Shown here piece after piece: positions 43,875 through 53,152 of a stretch of DNA of 64,000 bases. This stretch comes from an uncultured bacterium. GTDB lineage: Bacteria; Sysuimicrobiota; Sysuimicrobiia; Sysuimicrobiales; Sysuimicrobiaceae. The translations under genes and the position numbers were made by a program. Position 1 is the first letter of the stretch. Each line of letters starts with the position of its first letter. The stretch spans positions 1-64,000 of the forward strand of contig CALIMJ010000019.1 in assembly GCA_938028835.1 (NCBI GenBank). The letters run 5' to 3'. Under the pieces are notes generated by a model, which saw only the letters and a program-made list of their open reading frames with translations, had not been told where the DNA came from and ran no database searches.

Positions 43875-45341
43875 GTGGGGCCGGGAAAGGTGCTGCGCCC
43901 ACGTCCCGTCCGCCACCCGGCGGTGGAGGCGCTGCGGGGGAAGCGGGTGCACGTGCTGGGTATCAGTGGCACGGAGGGATCCGCGGTGGCGGAGTTCCTC
44001 GTGGCGCAGGGCATCGAGCCCGTCTGCCACGACCTGCAGACCCCCGAGGACTTCCCCGAGACCTTCCGGCGGACCCACGAGTGGATGGAGCCGGGCGAGC
44101 GGGAGGACCGCGTGCGCTGGTGGCTGGAGCAGCCGGTTCGCTGGGGCCCCCGCTACCTCGAGGGCGTCGAGGACGCGGAGGTGGTGTTCCTACCCCAGGC
44201 GTGGTTCCGCAGGCCGGAGAACGCCCGCATAAGGGAGCTAGTGGCCGGTGGCCTGCGGGCGCACAGCCTCACCCAGTTGGTCCTGGAGCTGGCACCGTGT
44301 CCGGTGGTGGGAGTCACGGGGACCAACGGGAAGTTCACCGTGGTCACCCTGGTCCAGCGGATCCTGAGCGCTTCGGGGCTGCGGGCCTACGCCAGCGGCA
44401 ACGACCGCACCCACGTGCCCGCGGTGTACTTCCTGCACGAGCTGGGGCCGGAGGATCGCCTGGTGCTGGAGCTGAGCAACCGCCAGCTGCTGGGGATCTG
44501 GCGCAGCCCTCCGGTGGCGGTGATCACCAACGTGAGTGTCCACCACCTGGACGACCACGGGAGCTTCGAGGCGTACGCGGCCTCCAAGGCCCGCATCTTC
44601 CAGTACCAGGGGCCGCGGGACGTCCTGGTGGCCAACCTGGACGACCCCGTGACGTGGTCCCTGGCCCAAAAGGCGCCCTCCCGGGTGGTGCCGTTCGGAG
44701 CGCAGGCCCGGGAGGGAGCGTGGCTCGATGGGGACTGGATCTGCTGGCGGGACCGGCGGGTGTTGCCACGGTCGGACCTGGTGGTGCCGGGCCAGCACGC
44801 GGCCTCCAACGCCCTGGCCGCGTGCGCGGCCGCGGGGGTGGCGGGAGGGACCGTGGAGGCCATGGCGGCGGTGCTGCGGGAGTTCCGGGGGTTGCCGCAC
44901 CGCCTGTGGCTGGTGGACGAGATCGGGGGCGTGCGGTACTATGACGACTCCCTGGCCACCAACCCCGCGGCCGCCGCCGCGGCGGTGGCGGCCATGGAGC
45001 GGCCGTTCGTCCTCATCGCCGGAGGACGGCGGCTGCAGGCCACGCGGGAAGAGTTTGAACCCCTCCGCCAGGCGCTGCGCGCAAGCCCCGTCCGGGCCAT
45101 CTACCTCATCGGCGAGAGCGCGCCGGTCCTGCGCCAGGCTCTGCGGGGGCTGGCGGCGGAGGTGCTGGAAGTGCGCACGCTCCCGCAGGCGTTCCGGCGC
45201 GCGGTGCAGCTGGCGAGGCCCGGGGAGGCGGTGCTGCTGTCGCCGGGCTGCGAGTCGTTCGACCAGTTCGCGGACTACCGGGAGCGGGCCGCCCGGTTCG
45301 CCGCGCTGGTGGCGCAGGAAAGGAGGAAACGGGCGGGTTGA
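43875..45341 (+). CDS. murD: UDP-MurNAc-L-alanine:D-glutamate ligase MurD, divergent
   Basis: MurD adds D-Glu to UDP-MurNAc-L-Ala. The three-domain protein of 488 aa keeps ELSNRQLLGI (ELSSFQL), the DHLD-region HHLDDHGSFEAY, KARIF and YDDSLATNP. The P-loop reads VTGTNGKFTVVTL: Lys153 is kept, but the usual next Thr is Phe154. The N-terminal domain is longer than usual (about 145 residues before the P-loop). GTG 43875 is 2 nt after mraY; GTG 43890, behind GGGAAAG, is an alternative. Gene order supports MurD. Confidence 0.88.
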   Translation: MGPGKVLRPRPVRHPAVEALRGKRVHVLGISGTEGSAVAEFLVAQGIEPVCHDLQTPEDFPETFRRTHEWMEPGEREDRVRWWLEQPVRWGPRYLEGVEDAEVVFLPQAWFRRPENARIRELVAGGLRAHSLTQLVLELAPCPVVGVTGTNGKFTVVTLVQRILSASGLRAYASGNDRTHVPAVYFLHELGPEDRLVLELSNRQLLGIWRSPPVAVITNVSVHHLDDHGSFEAYAASKARIFQYQGPRDVLVANLDDPVTWSLAQKAPSRVVPFGAQAREGAWLDGDWICWRDRRVLPRSDLVVPGQHAASNALAACAAAGVAGGTVEAMAAVLREFRGLPHRLWLVDEIGGVRYYDDSLATNPAAAAAAVAAMERPFVLIAGGRRLQATREEFEPLRQALRASPVRAIYLIGESAPVLRQALRGLAAEVLEVRTLPQAFRRAVQLARPGEAVLLSPGCESFDQFADYRERAARFAALVAQERRKRAG

Positions 45342-46519
45342 CGCGCCCGGGTCCGCCGCAGGAGATCCGGCGCGGCCCCCCGGACGGGTGGCTGGTGGCC
45401 AGCGTGCTGGGGTTGTGCGGTGTGGGACTGGTGATGGTGTACAGCTCCAGCTCGGTGGTGGCCTTCGAGCGGTTCGGGGACGCCGCGTACTTCCTCAAGC
45501 GCCAGCTGGTGTGGTTGGCCCTGGGCTGCGCCTGCATGACCCTCACCTCCCGGGTGCACTACACCGCGTGGCGCGGCCTCGCGCCGCCCCTGCTGGCGGC
45601 GTCCCTGGCCCTTCTGGGCGCGGTCCTCGTCCCGGGGGTGGGCGAGGTGGCGGGCGGCGCGCGCCGGTGGATCGTGGTGGGGCCCGTGAGCTTCCAGCCC
45701 GTGGAGCTGGCGAAGTTCAGCCTGGTGCTGTACCTGGCCCACTTCCTGGCGAACCGGCGGAACCAGGTGCGGCACCTGGTCCGGGGACTGCTGCCGCCGC
45801 TGACGTTCACAGGCGTCCTGGCCGCCCTGGTGCTGCGCCAGCCGGATCTGGGCAGCGCCGTGGTGCTGGCGGCCATCGCGGGTGCGGTGCTGTTCTGCGG
45901 GGGCGCTCGGCTGCACCACCTGGCGGGTGTGGTGTTGGTGGCGACGCCCGTGGCCGCCTGGGCGGTGCTGGCGGAAGCGTACCGGCGGGAGCGGATCCTG
46001 GCGTTTCTGGATCCCTGGCGCGACGTCCTGGGCAGCGGCTTCCACATCATCCAGTCCCTGGTGGCGGTGGCGTCCGGGGGACTTGCGGGGGTGGGTCTCG
46101 GCCAGAGCCGCCAGAAGTTCTTCTACCTTCCGGAGGGGCACACGGACTTCATCTTCGCCATCCTGGCGGAGGAGCTGGGAGTCGTGGGCGTGGTGCTGGT
46201 GGTGGGTCTGTACGCGGTGTTCGTCGCCCGCACCTACCGCGCGGCCCTCCGTGCCCCGGACCGGTACGGCGCATTACTGGCCGCGGGGTTCGGCGCGTGG
46301 GTGGCCGCACAGGCCGTGTTGAACATGGGGGTGGTGACCGGGATGCTGCCGGTCACGGGCGTTCCGCTCCCGTTCGTGAGCTTCGGCGGCTCGTCCCTGG
46401 TGGCGCTGATGGCGGCCTCGGGGGTCTGTCTCAACCTCTCCCAGTACGCGCGGGCTCCTCGGGAAGCGGACGTGTTCGCCGACTGGACCGCTTCCCCCGA
46501 GCCCGGGGGTGCGGGGTGA
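45338..46519 (+). CDS. ftsW: Division SEDS glycosyltransferase FtsW
   Basis: FtsW polymerises lipid II at the septum with FtsI. Ten transmembrane segments are visible. The catalytic region GVGLGQSRQKFFYLPEGHTDF carries the essential Asp (Asp270), and GGSSLVALMAASGV follows near the end. TTG 45338 overlaps the murD stop. This is the functional reference for the degenerate SEDS homologue at 23.3 kb. Confidence 0.96.
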   Translation: MTRPGPPQEIRRGPPDGWLVASVLGLCGVGLVMVYSSSSVVAFERFGDAAYFLKRQLVWLALGCACMTLTSRVHYTAWRGLAPPLLAASLALLGAVLVPGVGEVAGGARRWIVVGPVSFQPVELAKFSLVLYLAHFLANRRNQVRHLVRGLLPPLTFTGVLAALVLRQPDLGSAVVLAAIAGAVLFCGGARLHHLAGVVLVATPVAAWAVLAEAYRRERILAFLDPWRDVLGSGFHIIQSLVAVASGGLAGVGLGQSRQKFFYLPEGHTDFIFAILAEELGVVGVVLVVGLYAVFVARTYRAALRAPDRYGALLAAGFGAWVAAQAVLNMGVVTGMLPVTGVPLPFVSFGGSSLVALMAASGVCLNLSQYARAPREADVFADWTASPEPGGAG

Positions 46520-47604
46520 CCTTGCGCGTGGTGCTGGCGGGAGGTGGGACGGGCGGCCACGTCTACCCCCTGCTGGCGGTGGCGGAGGCGGCGGCCGGCG
46601 AGGCAGCCTTCCAGTTCGTGGGCGGAGATGGCCTGGAGAGAGAGGTGGTGCCTCCGTCGGGAATTCCCTTTCACCGGGTGCCCTCGGGCGGCGTGGTGGG
46701 GAAGGGGCCGCTGGTGGCCGCCCGTAACCTGGCCCGCATCGCCAGCGGCGTGCTGCGGGCGCGCCGGCTGCTGCGGACGCTCCGGCCGAACGCGGTGGTG
46801 TCCACCGCGGGCTACGCGGGGTACCCCACCGCCCGGGCCGCCGCGGACCTGGGAGTGCCCGTGGTCCTGGTGGAGCCCAACAGGGTCCCGGGTGCTGCCA
46901 GCCGGCTTCTGGCGGCCCGGGCGCGGAGGGTGTGCGTGGCGTTCGCGGCCACTGCCGCCGCCTTCGGCGAGCGGGCCGTGTGGACCGGGGCGCCCGTGCG
47001 GCGCGCGGCCCTTCCCGGAGAGGCGGCGCGCGCGCGGGCCTGTTACGGGCTCGCACCGGATCGCACCACGGTGCTGGTCCTGGGCGGCAGCCAAGGCTCA
47101 GAGGTTTTGAACCGTGTCGTCCAAGAGGCGGTCACCTTGTTGAGCCACCGCCACGACCTCCAGATCCTTCACGCTACGGGCCGCGCGCGGGCGGGGCTCG
47201 GTCGGGAAATCCCGTCGGGTGAGGTGCGGTACCGCACCGTGGACTACGTGGACCCCATCGGTGACGCCTACGCCGCCAGCCACCTGGTAGTGGCGCGGGC
47301 GGGGGCGGTTACGTGCGCGGAGCTGCTGGCCGCAGGTCTGCCCTCGGTCCTCGTTCCGCTGAGGCTGGCTTCGGGCCACCAGCTGCACAACGCCCGGGCC
47401 CTGGAGGAAGCCGGTGCCGCGGTGGTGTTGCAGGAAAAGACGCTTTCGGCTACACGGCTGGCGCAGCTTTTGGAGGAGCTGCTGGAAGACCGCCCGCGGC
47501 TGGAGCGTATGGCCCGGGCCGCACGAGCTCTGGGCCGGCCGGAGGGGGCCAGGGCGGTGTGGGAGCAGGTCGTTCTCACCGCTCGCGAGGTGGGAGGTGG
47601 GTGA
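46516..47604 (+). CDS. murG: MurG lipid II synthase
   Basis: MurG transfers GlcNAc to lipid I. The GT-B protein of 362 aa has LAGGGTGGHVYPLLAVAE, STAGYAGYPTA, VLGGSQGSEVLNR and the acceptor-side ARAGAVTCAELLAAGLPSVLVP. GTG 46516 overlaps the ftsW stop; the 3' end overlaps murC by 8 nt. Confidence 0.97.
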   Translation: MTLRVVLAGGGTGGHVYPLLAVAEAAAGEAAFQFVGGDGLEREVVPPSGIPFHRVPSGGVVGKGPLVAARNLARIASGVLRARRLLRTLRPNAVVSTAGYAGYPTARAAADLGVPVVLVEPNRVPGAASRLLAARARRVCVAFAATAAAFGERAVWTGAPVRRAALPGEAARARACYGLAPDRTTVLVLGGSQGSEVLNRVVQEAVTLLSHRHDLQILHATGRARAGLGREIPSGEVRYRTVDYVDPIGDAYAASHLVVARAGAVTCAELLAAGLPSVLVPLRLASGHQLHNARALEEAGAAVVLQEKTLSATRLAQLLEELLEDRPRLERMARAARALGRPEGARAVWEQVVLTAREVGGG

Positions 47605-48943
47605 CCTGCACTTCGTAGGCGCCGGCGGGGCCGGGATGAGCCCGCTGGCGGAGGTGTACGCGCGGCGCGGGGCGTCGGTCTCCGGATGCGACCTCCGGGA
47701 TAGCGCTGCGGTCCGGCGGCTGCGGACCCTGGGGGTGGACGTCCGACTGGGGCACGACCCGGACCACCTACAGACCGCGAGATGTCTGGTGGTGTCGCGG
47801 GCTGTCCCGCCTACCGAACCGGAAGTGGCCGCAGCCCGGGCGAGGGGGCTTCCGGTGCTGCACCGAGCTCAGGTGCTGGCCCAGCTGCTGGCCCGGGAGG
47901 CGGATTCCGTAGGCGTCGTAGGGACTCACGGAAAGACCACCACCGCCGCCCTGTTGAGCGTGACCCTGGAAGCCGCGGGACTGGATCCCACGGCCCTGGT
48001 GGGCGGAGAGGTGCGTCAGTTCGGGGGCGGGGCGCGGGTGGGGAGCGGTGTGGCGGTAGCGGAGGTGGACGAGAGCGACGGGTCTTTGGTGTGGGTGCGG
48101 GTCCGGGGTGCCGTGGTCACGAGCCTGGACCTGACAGACCACGCGGACCACTACCGGGACCTGGACTCGCTCCTGCGCACCTTCGCACGTTTCGTGGCGG
48201 CGACGGACCCCGAGGGCGTGGTGGCGCTGTGCGCGGACTGCCCCAACGCACGCCGTCTTGAGGCTCACGCGCCGGGCCGCGTGGTGACCTACGGCGTGGA
48301 AGCGGGGACCTACCGCAGCCGGATCCTCCGGGTGCAGGGGCGGTGGTCGCACTTCGTGCTCCTGCGGGACGGCCGGGAGGTGGGCGAGGTCCGCCTCAGC
48401 CTGCCGGGCCGCCACAACGTGGCGAACGCCACCGCGGCGCTGGCGGTGGGGCTGGAGCGCGGCGCGCCCTTTGACGTTCTGCGGGAGGCCCTGGCAGGTT
48501 TCCAGGGCGTCCGCCGGCGGTTCGAGGTGTACTGCGAGTCCCCCCTGGTGGTGGACGACTACGCCCACAACCCGGTGAAGGTGCGGTCGTTTTTGCGGGC
48601 GGTGCGCGAGGCGTGGCCGGGGCGCAGGGTGGTGGCGGTGTTCCAGCCCCACCGCTACTCCCGGACCCGCACCACCTACGCCCAGTACGCGGACGCGTTT
48701 GCGGACGCCGACGAGGTGGTGGTCACGGAGCTGTACCCTGCGGACGAGCCGCCCGAACCCGGCGTGAGCGGCAGGCTGATCGCGGACCACCTGCGCCACC
48801 CGTGTGTGCGTTGGATTCCGGAGCTGGAGGACGTGGTGGCCCGGCTGCGGAGGACCGTGGGACCGGAGGACGTGGTGGCCACCCTGGGAGCCGGAGACGT
48901 CTGGCGGGTGGCGCAGACGCTGGCCCGGGAGGTGGGGCGGTGA
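47597..48943 (+). CDS. murC: UDP-MurNAc:L-alanine ligase MurC
   Basis: MurC adds the first amino acid of the stem peptide. Motifs are HFVGAGGAGMSPLAEVY, a normal P-loop VVGTHGKTTTAALL, AVAEVDESDGSL and VVDDYAHNPVKV, then FQPHRYSRT. GTG 47597 sits behind GCGAGG and overlaps murG by 8 nt. Length 448 aa. Confidence 0.97.
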   Translation: MGDLHFVGAGGAGMSPLAEVYARRGASVSGCDLRDSAAVRRLRTLGVDVRLGHDPDHLQTARCLVVSRAVPPTEPEVAAARARGLPVLHRAQVLAQLLAREADSVGVVGTHGKTTTAALLSVTLEAAGLDPTALVGGEVRQFGGGARVGSGVAVAEVDESDGSLVWVRVRGAVVTSLDLTDHADHYRDLDSLLRTFARFVAATDPEGVVALCADCPNARRLEAHAPGRVVTYGVEAGTYRSRILRVQGRWSHFVLLRDGREVGEVRLSLPGRHNVANATAALAVGLERGAPFDVLREALAGFQGVRRRFEVYCESPLVVDDYAHNPVKVRSFLRAVREAWPGRRVVAVFQPHRYSRTRTTYAQYADAFADADEVVVTELYPADEPPEPGVSGRLIADHLRHPCVRWIPELEDVVARLRRTVGPEDVVATLGAGDVWRVAQTLAREVGR

Positions 48944-49863
48944 GGGCCGTGGATCCGGCCCGTGCGGACCGCCTGGCCCGGGTCCTGCGCGGGCTGTGCC
49001 GCGACGTGCGTTGCGGCGAACCCCTGCGCCGCCACACCACGTTCCGCATCGGCGGGCCCGCAGACGTGCTGGTGGTACCCCGGACCGCGGACGAGCTGCG
49101 GGCGGTGATGACGTGGCTGTACGCCTCCGCGGAGCCGTTCGTGGTGTTGGGACGCGGGTCGAACGTGCTGGTCTCCGACAGGGGCGTGAGGGGCGTGGTG
49201 GTGAAGGTGGGCGGAGGACTGGACCGGGTCCGGTGGAACGGGCCGCGTGTGGTGGCGGAAGCGGGCTCAGGCCTGCCCCGGCTGAGCTTCCGGGCGGCCC
49301 GCCGGGGACTGTCAGGCTTGGAGTTCGCGGCGGGAATCCCCGGGTCGGTGGGCGGAGGGGTGGTGATGAACGCGGGCGCCCACGGGCACAGCCTGCAGGA
49401 GGTGGTGCGGGCGGTGCGCGTCGTGGCGCCGTGGGGCGAGGCCACATGGCCTGCGCAGGCGCTGGAGTTCGGCTACCGCACGAGCCGGCTGCAGCGCACC
49501 TCCGCGGTGGTGGTGGAGGTGGAGCTGGAGCTCAGCCCCGCCCCCGTGGAGGAGGTGCTGGAGCGCACCCGACGCTGGCTGCAGCAGCGGGGCGCGACCC
49601 AGCCCGTCCGGTTGCCCTCCTCCGGCTGCATCTTCCGCAACCCGCCGGGCGACGCCGCGGGGAGGCTGGTGGAGCTCTCCGGCGCCAAGGGGATGCGGGA
49701 GGGCGGGGTGGAGGTCTCCCCCCTTCACGGGAACTACGTGGTGAACACCGGCGGCGGCCGGGCGGAGGACGTGCTGCGGCTAGTGGAGCGGGTGCGGGAG
49801 CGGGTCCGCCGGACCTTCGGGGTGGAGTTGGAGCTGGAAGTGCAGCTGGTGGGGGAGTTCTAA
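48940..49863 (+). CDS. murB: UDP-N-acetylenolpyruvoylglucosamine reductase MurB
   Basis: MurB reduces the enolpyruvyl group to form MurNAc. The FAD-binding pieces HTTFRIGGPADVLVVP and LGRGSNVLVSD, with AAGIPGSVGGGVVMNAGA and the catalytic SSGCIFRNPPG, then SPLHGNYVVN, are intact. The 307-aa length fits type II MurB. GTG 48940 overlaps the murC stop. Confidence 0.97.
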   Translation: MRAVDPARADRLARVLRGLCRDVRCGEPLRRHTTFRIGGPADVLVVPRTADELRAVMTWLYASAEPFVVLGRGSNVLVSDRGVRGVVVKVGGGLDRVRWNGPRVVAEAGSGLPRLSFRAARRGLSGLEFAAGIPGSVGGGVVMNAGAHGHSLQEVVRAVRVVAPWGEATWPAQALEFGYRTSRLQRTSAVVVEVELELSPAPVEEVLERTRRWLQQRGATQPVRLPSSGCIFRNPPGDAAGRLVELSGAKGMREGGVEVSPLHGNYVVNTGGGRAEDVLRLVERVRERVRRTFGVELELEVQLVGEF

Positions 49864-50601
49864 GTGGAGCCCCAGGAGCGCCCGCAGGCTCCCGCGGAGT
49901 TGTGGATCCGCCTGCTGCGGCTGTGGGCGGCCACCGCGGCCGCCTGTGCGGTGGTGAGCTTCCCGACGTCGTCGGTGTTCTCCCTGCGGCAGGTGGAAGT
50001 CCGCGGTGCTCTCACCCTGGACCCGCAGGCCCTGGTCCGGGCCGCGGGTCTGGAGCTGGGTTCGCCCCTCGCGTCCGTGGACCCCGAGCGCGTCCGCCGC
50101 GGGCTCCTGCGGCTGCCGCGGGTCAGACAGGCGCGCGTGGAGGTCCAGTGGCCTTCGCGGGTGGTGGTGTGGGTGCAGGAGCGCAAGCCCCTGGCAGTCC
50201 TGCGGCTTCCGGACAGGACCCAGGCCGCGGTGGACGGGGAGGCCGTGGTCCTAGACCGCGGCGGGCAGGAGGAAGGGCTGCCCGTGATCCTCATCCCCGC
50301 GGTGCCGTGGCTGCGGCCCGGAGAGGTGGTTCCCGCGGCGCCGGTGGTCGGGCTGGTAGCGGAGCTGGCGGCGTTGCCGGAAGCCGAGCGCAGACGGGTA
50401 AGGTGGGTGCGCTGGCTCGCCACCGGCGACTACGCGGTGGGAGGGTGGGACGGGGTGGTGGCGCGGGTTGCCGCGGGACAGCTGCAGCAGGGTCTGCGGA
50501 GGGCGCAGAGGGTTCGTGAAGCCCTGCGGGCGCGCGGGGTGCGGCCTGCGGTGGTGGACGTGCGGTTCCGCGAGCGGGCCGTCGTGGAGCCCGCCCCCTG
50601 A
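49864..50601 (+). CDS. ftsQ: Cell division protein FtsQ/DivIB
   Basis: A bitopic membrane protein of 245 aa with one transmembrane helix (about residues 16-36) and a POTRA domain (SVFSLRQVEVRGALTLDPQAL). The FtsQ domain follows (ARVEVQWPSRVVVWVQERKPLAVL). It recruits and regulates FtsL, FtsW and FtsI at the septum. The GTG start is directly after the murB stop with no gap. Confidence 0.93.
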   Translation: MEPQERPQAPAELWIRLLRLWAATAAACAVVSFPTSSVFSLRQVEVRGALTLDPQALVRAAGLELGSPLASVDPERVRRGLLRLPRVRQARVEVQWPSRVVVWVQERKPLAVLRLPDRTQAAVDGEAVVLDRGGQEEGLPVILIPAVPWLRPGEVVPAAPVVGLVAELAALPEAERRRVRWVRWLATGDYAVGGWDGVVARVAAGQLQQGLRRAQRVREALRARGVRPAVVDVRFRERAVVEPAP

Positions 50602-50618
50602 GGCCGCCCGGACGGGGA

Positions 50619-50649
50619 CCGGAACGTGCGGGCGGTCTGTACGTTCCGG
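50619..50649. promoter_or_regulatory. 9-bp inverted repeat between ftsQ and ftsA
   Basis: CCGGAACGT (50619-50627) and ACGTTCCGG (50641-50649) are perfect inverted arms around a 13-nt centre. The 130-nt ftsQ-ftsA gap is the largest break inside the ftsI-to-ftsZ stretch. There is no U-tract, so a protein operator or an RNA hairpin is more likely than a terminator. Confidence 0.5.
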
Positions 50650-50731
50650 CAGGAGTCGGGGCTCGATCGCAGAAGACTTCGGAAAAGCAAAGGCCATTTC
50701 CTTGCGCGAAGTTGCACGGAGGAGGGCGGCG

Positions 50732-51967
50732 GTGCCGAAGAAGGGTTCCCTGGTGGGGCTGGACATCGGCACCACGAAGGTGTGCGCCCTGGTGGGCGAG
50801 GTGGATGAGGACGGCGAGGTCCACGTGGCCGGGGTGGGGACGGTTCCGTGCAGCGGACTGCGCCGGGGAGTGGTGACCGACCTGGAGGCCACCACGCGGG
50901 CCGTGACGGAGGCCGTGGAACGGGCGGAGCGCATGTCGGGACAGCCCATCCGGTCCGCGTACCTGTCCGTGTCCGGGGAACACATCGCCTCCCAGAACAG
51001 CCGCGGGGTGGTGGCGGTCTCCCGCAGCGACCGGGAGATCAGCCCGCAGGACGTGGAGCGGGTGGTGGAGGCCGCCCGCATGGCCGCCATCCCGGCTCCC
51101 GACCGGGAGATCATCCACCTGCTCCCCCGGGGCTTCGTGGTGGACGGACAGGACGGGGTGCGGGATCCCGTGGGCATGTACGGGACGCGGTTGGAGGTGG
51201 AGGCGCACATCGTCACCGGCACCAGCACCCTCCTGGCGAACCTGGTGAAGTGCGTGCACCGGGCGGGGCTGGAGGTGGAGGAGCTGGTGCTGGAACCCCT
51301 GGCCTCCGCGGAGGCCGTGCTGTCCCCCGCGGAGCGGGAGCTGGGCGTGGTGGTGTGTGATGTGGGAGGCGGTACCACCAGCCTGGGCGTGTTCCACGCG
51401 GGAGGCCTGGTGCACACGGTGGTGCTGCCCGTGGGCGGCAACCACATCACCCACGACATCGCCTTCGGGCTGCGGACCCCCCTGCCGGAGGCGGAGAAGC
51501 TGAAGGTCCGCCACGGGGCGGCGTCCGTGCACGCGGTTCAGGAGGGGGAGCTGGTGGAGGTGGTGGGCGTGGGCGAGCGGGAGCCCCGGGTGCTGCCGCG
51601 GCGCCACGTGTGCGAGATCATCCAGCCTCGGGTTGAGGAGATCCTGAGTCTGGTGGCCTCGCACCTGCACCGTCCGGAGGTGGCGCGGCGGGTGCCCGCA
51701 GGGCTCGTCCTCACGGGCGGAACGGCGCTGCTGCGGGGTTTCGCGGAGCTGGCCACCGAACGGCTGGGACTGCCCGCCCGGGTCGGTTACCCCACGGGCG
51801 TGGTGGGGTTGGTGGACGCGGTCAGTAGCCCCGCGTTCGCCACCGCGGTGGGCCTCGTCCTGTACGGAGCCCGGGCTGACCGGCGTCCGCGGGGCCGGGC
51901 GGAGCGCAACGGGGCGCTGTGGGGGCGGTTTCGGGCGTGGGTGCGCGGGGTGCTGCACGGAGAGTAG
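50732..51967 (+). CDS. ftsA: Cell division protein FtsA
   Basis: FtsA is the actin-like protein that tethers FtsZ filaments to the membrane. The 411-residue protein has the ATP-binding phosphate loop [15 protein letters not shown], the second phosphate motif [14 protein letters not shown] and [13 protein letters not shown]. The C-terminal amphipathic helix [15 protein letters not shown] is the membrane-targeting sequence. GTG 50732 lies 5 nt after GGAGGAGGG. Confidence 0.96.
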   Translation: MPKKGSLVGLDIGTTKVCALVGEVDEDGEVHVAGVGTVPCSGLRRGVVTDLEATTRAVTEAVERAERMSGQPIRSAYLSVSGEHIASQNSRGVVAVSRSDREISPQDVERVVEAARMAAIPAPDREIIHLLPRGFVVDGQDGVRDPVGMYGTRLEVEAHIVTGTSTLLANLVKCVHRAGLEVEELVLEPLASAEAVLSPAERELGVVVCDVGGGTTSLGVFHAGGLVHTVVLPVGGNHITHDIAFGLRTPLPEAEKLKVRHGAASVHAVQEGELVEVVGVGEREPRVLPRRHVCEIIQPRVEEILSLVASHLHRPEVARRVPAGLVLTGGTALLRGFAELATERLGLPARVGYPTGVVGLVDAVSSPAFATAVGLVLYGARADRRPRGRAERNGALWGRFRAWVRGVLHGE

Positions 51968-52020
51968 GTCGGGAAGACGGCCCGGAGGAAAACACCGGGG
52001 TCAGAGTCGAGGAGGGGACC

Positions 52021-53097
52021 ATGGCGCATCTGGACCGGGACCTGCGGCGGTTCGCCTCCATCAAGGTGGTGGGGGTGGGCGGGGCGGGGAGCAACGCGGT
52101 GAACCGCATGATCGCGGCGGGCCTGCGGGGGGTGGAGTTCATCGCCATCAACACCGACGTGCAAGCCCTGGCCCTTTCCCAGGCCGAGCGGAAAATCCAC
52201 ATCGGGGCGAAGCTCACCCGGGGGCTGGGAGCGGGGGGCAACCCGGAGGTGGGCCGTCAGGCGGCGGAGGAGACCAAGGACGAGCTGTACGACGCCCTGG
52301 AGGGCGCGGACATGGTCTTCGTCACCGCGGGCATGGGCGGCGGGACCGGGACCGGCGGGGCGCCCGTGGTGGCCCGCATCGCGAGGGAACAGGGGGCCCT
52401 CACCATCGGGGTGGTGACCAAACCGTTCTCCTTCGAAGGGCGTCGCCGGGCCGCGGCGGCGGAGGAAGGCATCCGGAACCTCAAGGAGCAGGTGAACACC
52501 CTCATCACCATCCCCAACGACCGGCTGCTGCAGCTGGTGGACCGCACCGTGAGCATGATCGAGGCCTTCCGGGTCGCGGACGACGTCCTGCGGCAGGGCG
52601 TGCAGGGGATCGCGGACCTCATCACCGTGCCCGGCCTGATTAACCTGGACTTCGCGGACGTCCGGACGGTGATGGCGGAGGCGGGGAGTGCCCTCATCGG
52701 CATCGGCGTGGCTTCAGGGGAGGACCGGGCCGTGCGGGCAGCCCGCACCGCCATCAGCAGCCCCCTGCTGGAGACCTCCATGGACGGCGCCCGAGGGGTG
52801 CTGTTGAATGTCACGGGGGGCCTCGACCTGGGGCTGGTGGAGGTGAACGAGGCGGCGCAGATCATCGCGGAGGCCGCAGATCCCGACGCCAACATCATCT
52901 TCGGCGCGGTCATCGATGAGGGCCTCCGGGACGAGGTGCGGATCACCGTGATCGCCACCGGCTTCGACGCGGCCCGGCCCAAGCGGGCCGAGGAAGATGC
53001 GGAACGGGGGGCGGCTCCCCCGCCGCAGGACCGCGAGGTCCCCGTGAAGATGTTCATCGACGACCTGGACGTGCCGGCGTTCCTGCGCAAGCGCTGA
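52021..53097 (+). CDS. ftsZ: Cell division GTPase FtsZ
   Basis: FtsZ forms the Z ring. The 358-residue protein has the nucleotide-binding [13 protein letters not shown], the tubulin signature [23 protein letters not shown] (T7 loop) and, after a short linker, the C-terminal peptide [12 protein letters not shown] that binds FtsA and SepF. ATG 52021 follows GAGGAGGGG. It ends the dcw cluster. Confidence 0.98.
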   Translation: MAHLDRDLRRFASIKVVGVGGAGSNAVNRMIAAGLRGVEFIAINTDVQALALSQAERKIHIGAKLTRGLGAGGNPEVGRQAAEETKDELYDALEGADMVFVTAGMGGGTGTGGAPVVARIAREQGALTIGVVTKPFSFEGRRRAAAAEEGIRNLKEQVNTLITIPNDRLLQLVDRTVSMIEAFRVADDVLRQGVQGIADLITVPGLINLDFADVRTVMAEAGSALIGIGVASGEDRAVRAARTAISSPLLETSMDGARGVLLNVTGGLDLGLVEVNEAAQIIAEAADPDANIIFGAVIDEGLRDEVRITVIATGFDAARPKRAEEDAERGAAPPPQDREVPVKMFIDDLDVPAFLRKR

Positions 53098-53118
53098 CCG
53101 GACGTGCCCAGGACCGTG

Positions 53119-53144
53119 CCGGCGTGGCGGGCCCGCCGTGCCGG
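53119..53144. promoter_or_regulatory. 26-bp dyad between ftsZ and the M50 protease gene
   Basis: CCGGCGTGGCGGG and CCCGCCGTGCCGG are inverted copies (11 of 13 positions) with no loop. The right arm touches the ribosome site GGAGGAG of the next gene. The absence of a loop favours a DNA-binding operator over an RNA terminator. Confidence 0.4.
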
Positions 53145-53152
53145 AGGAGCGT

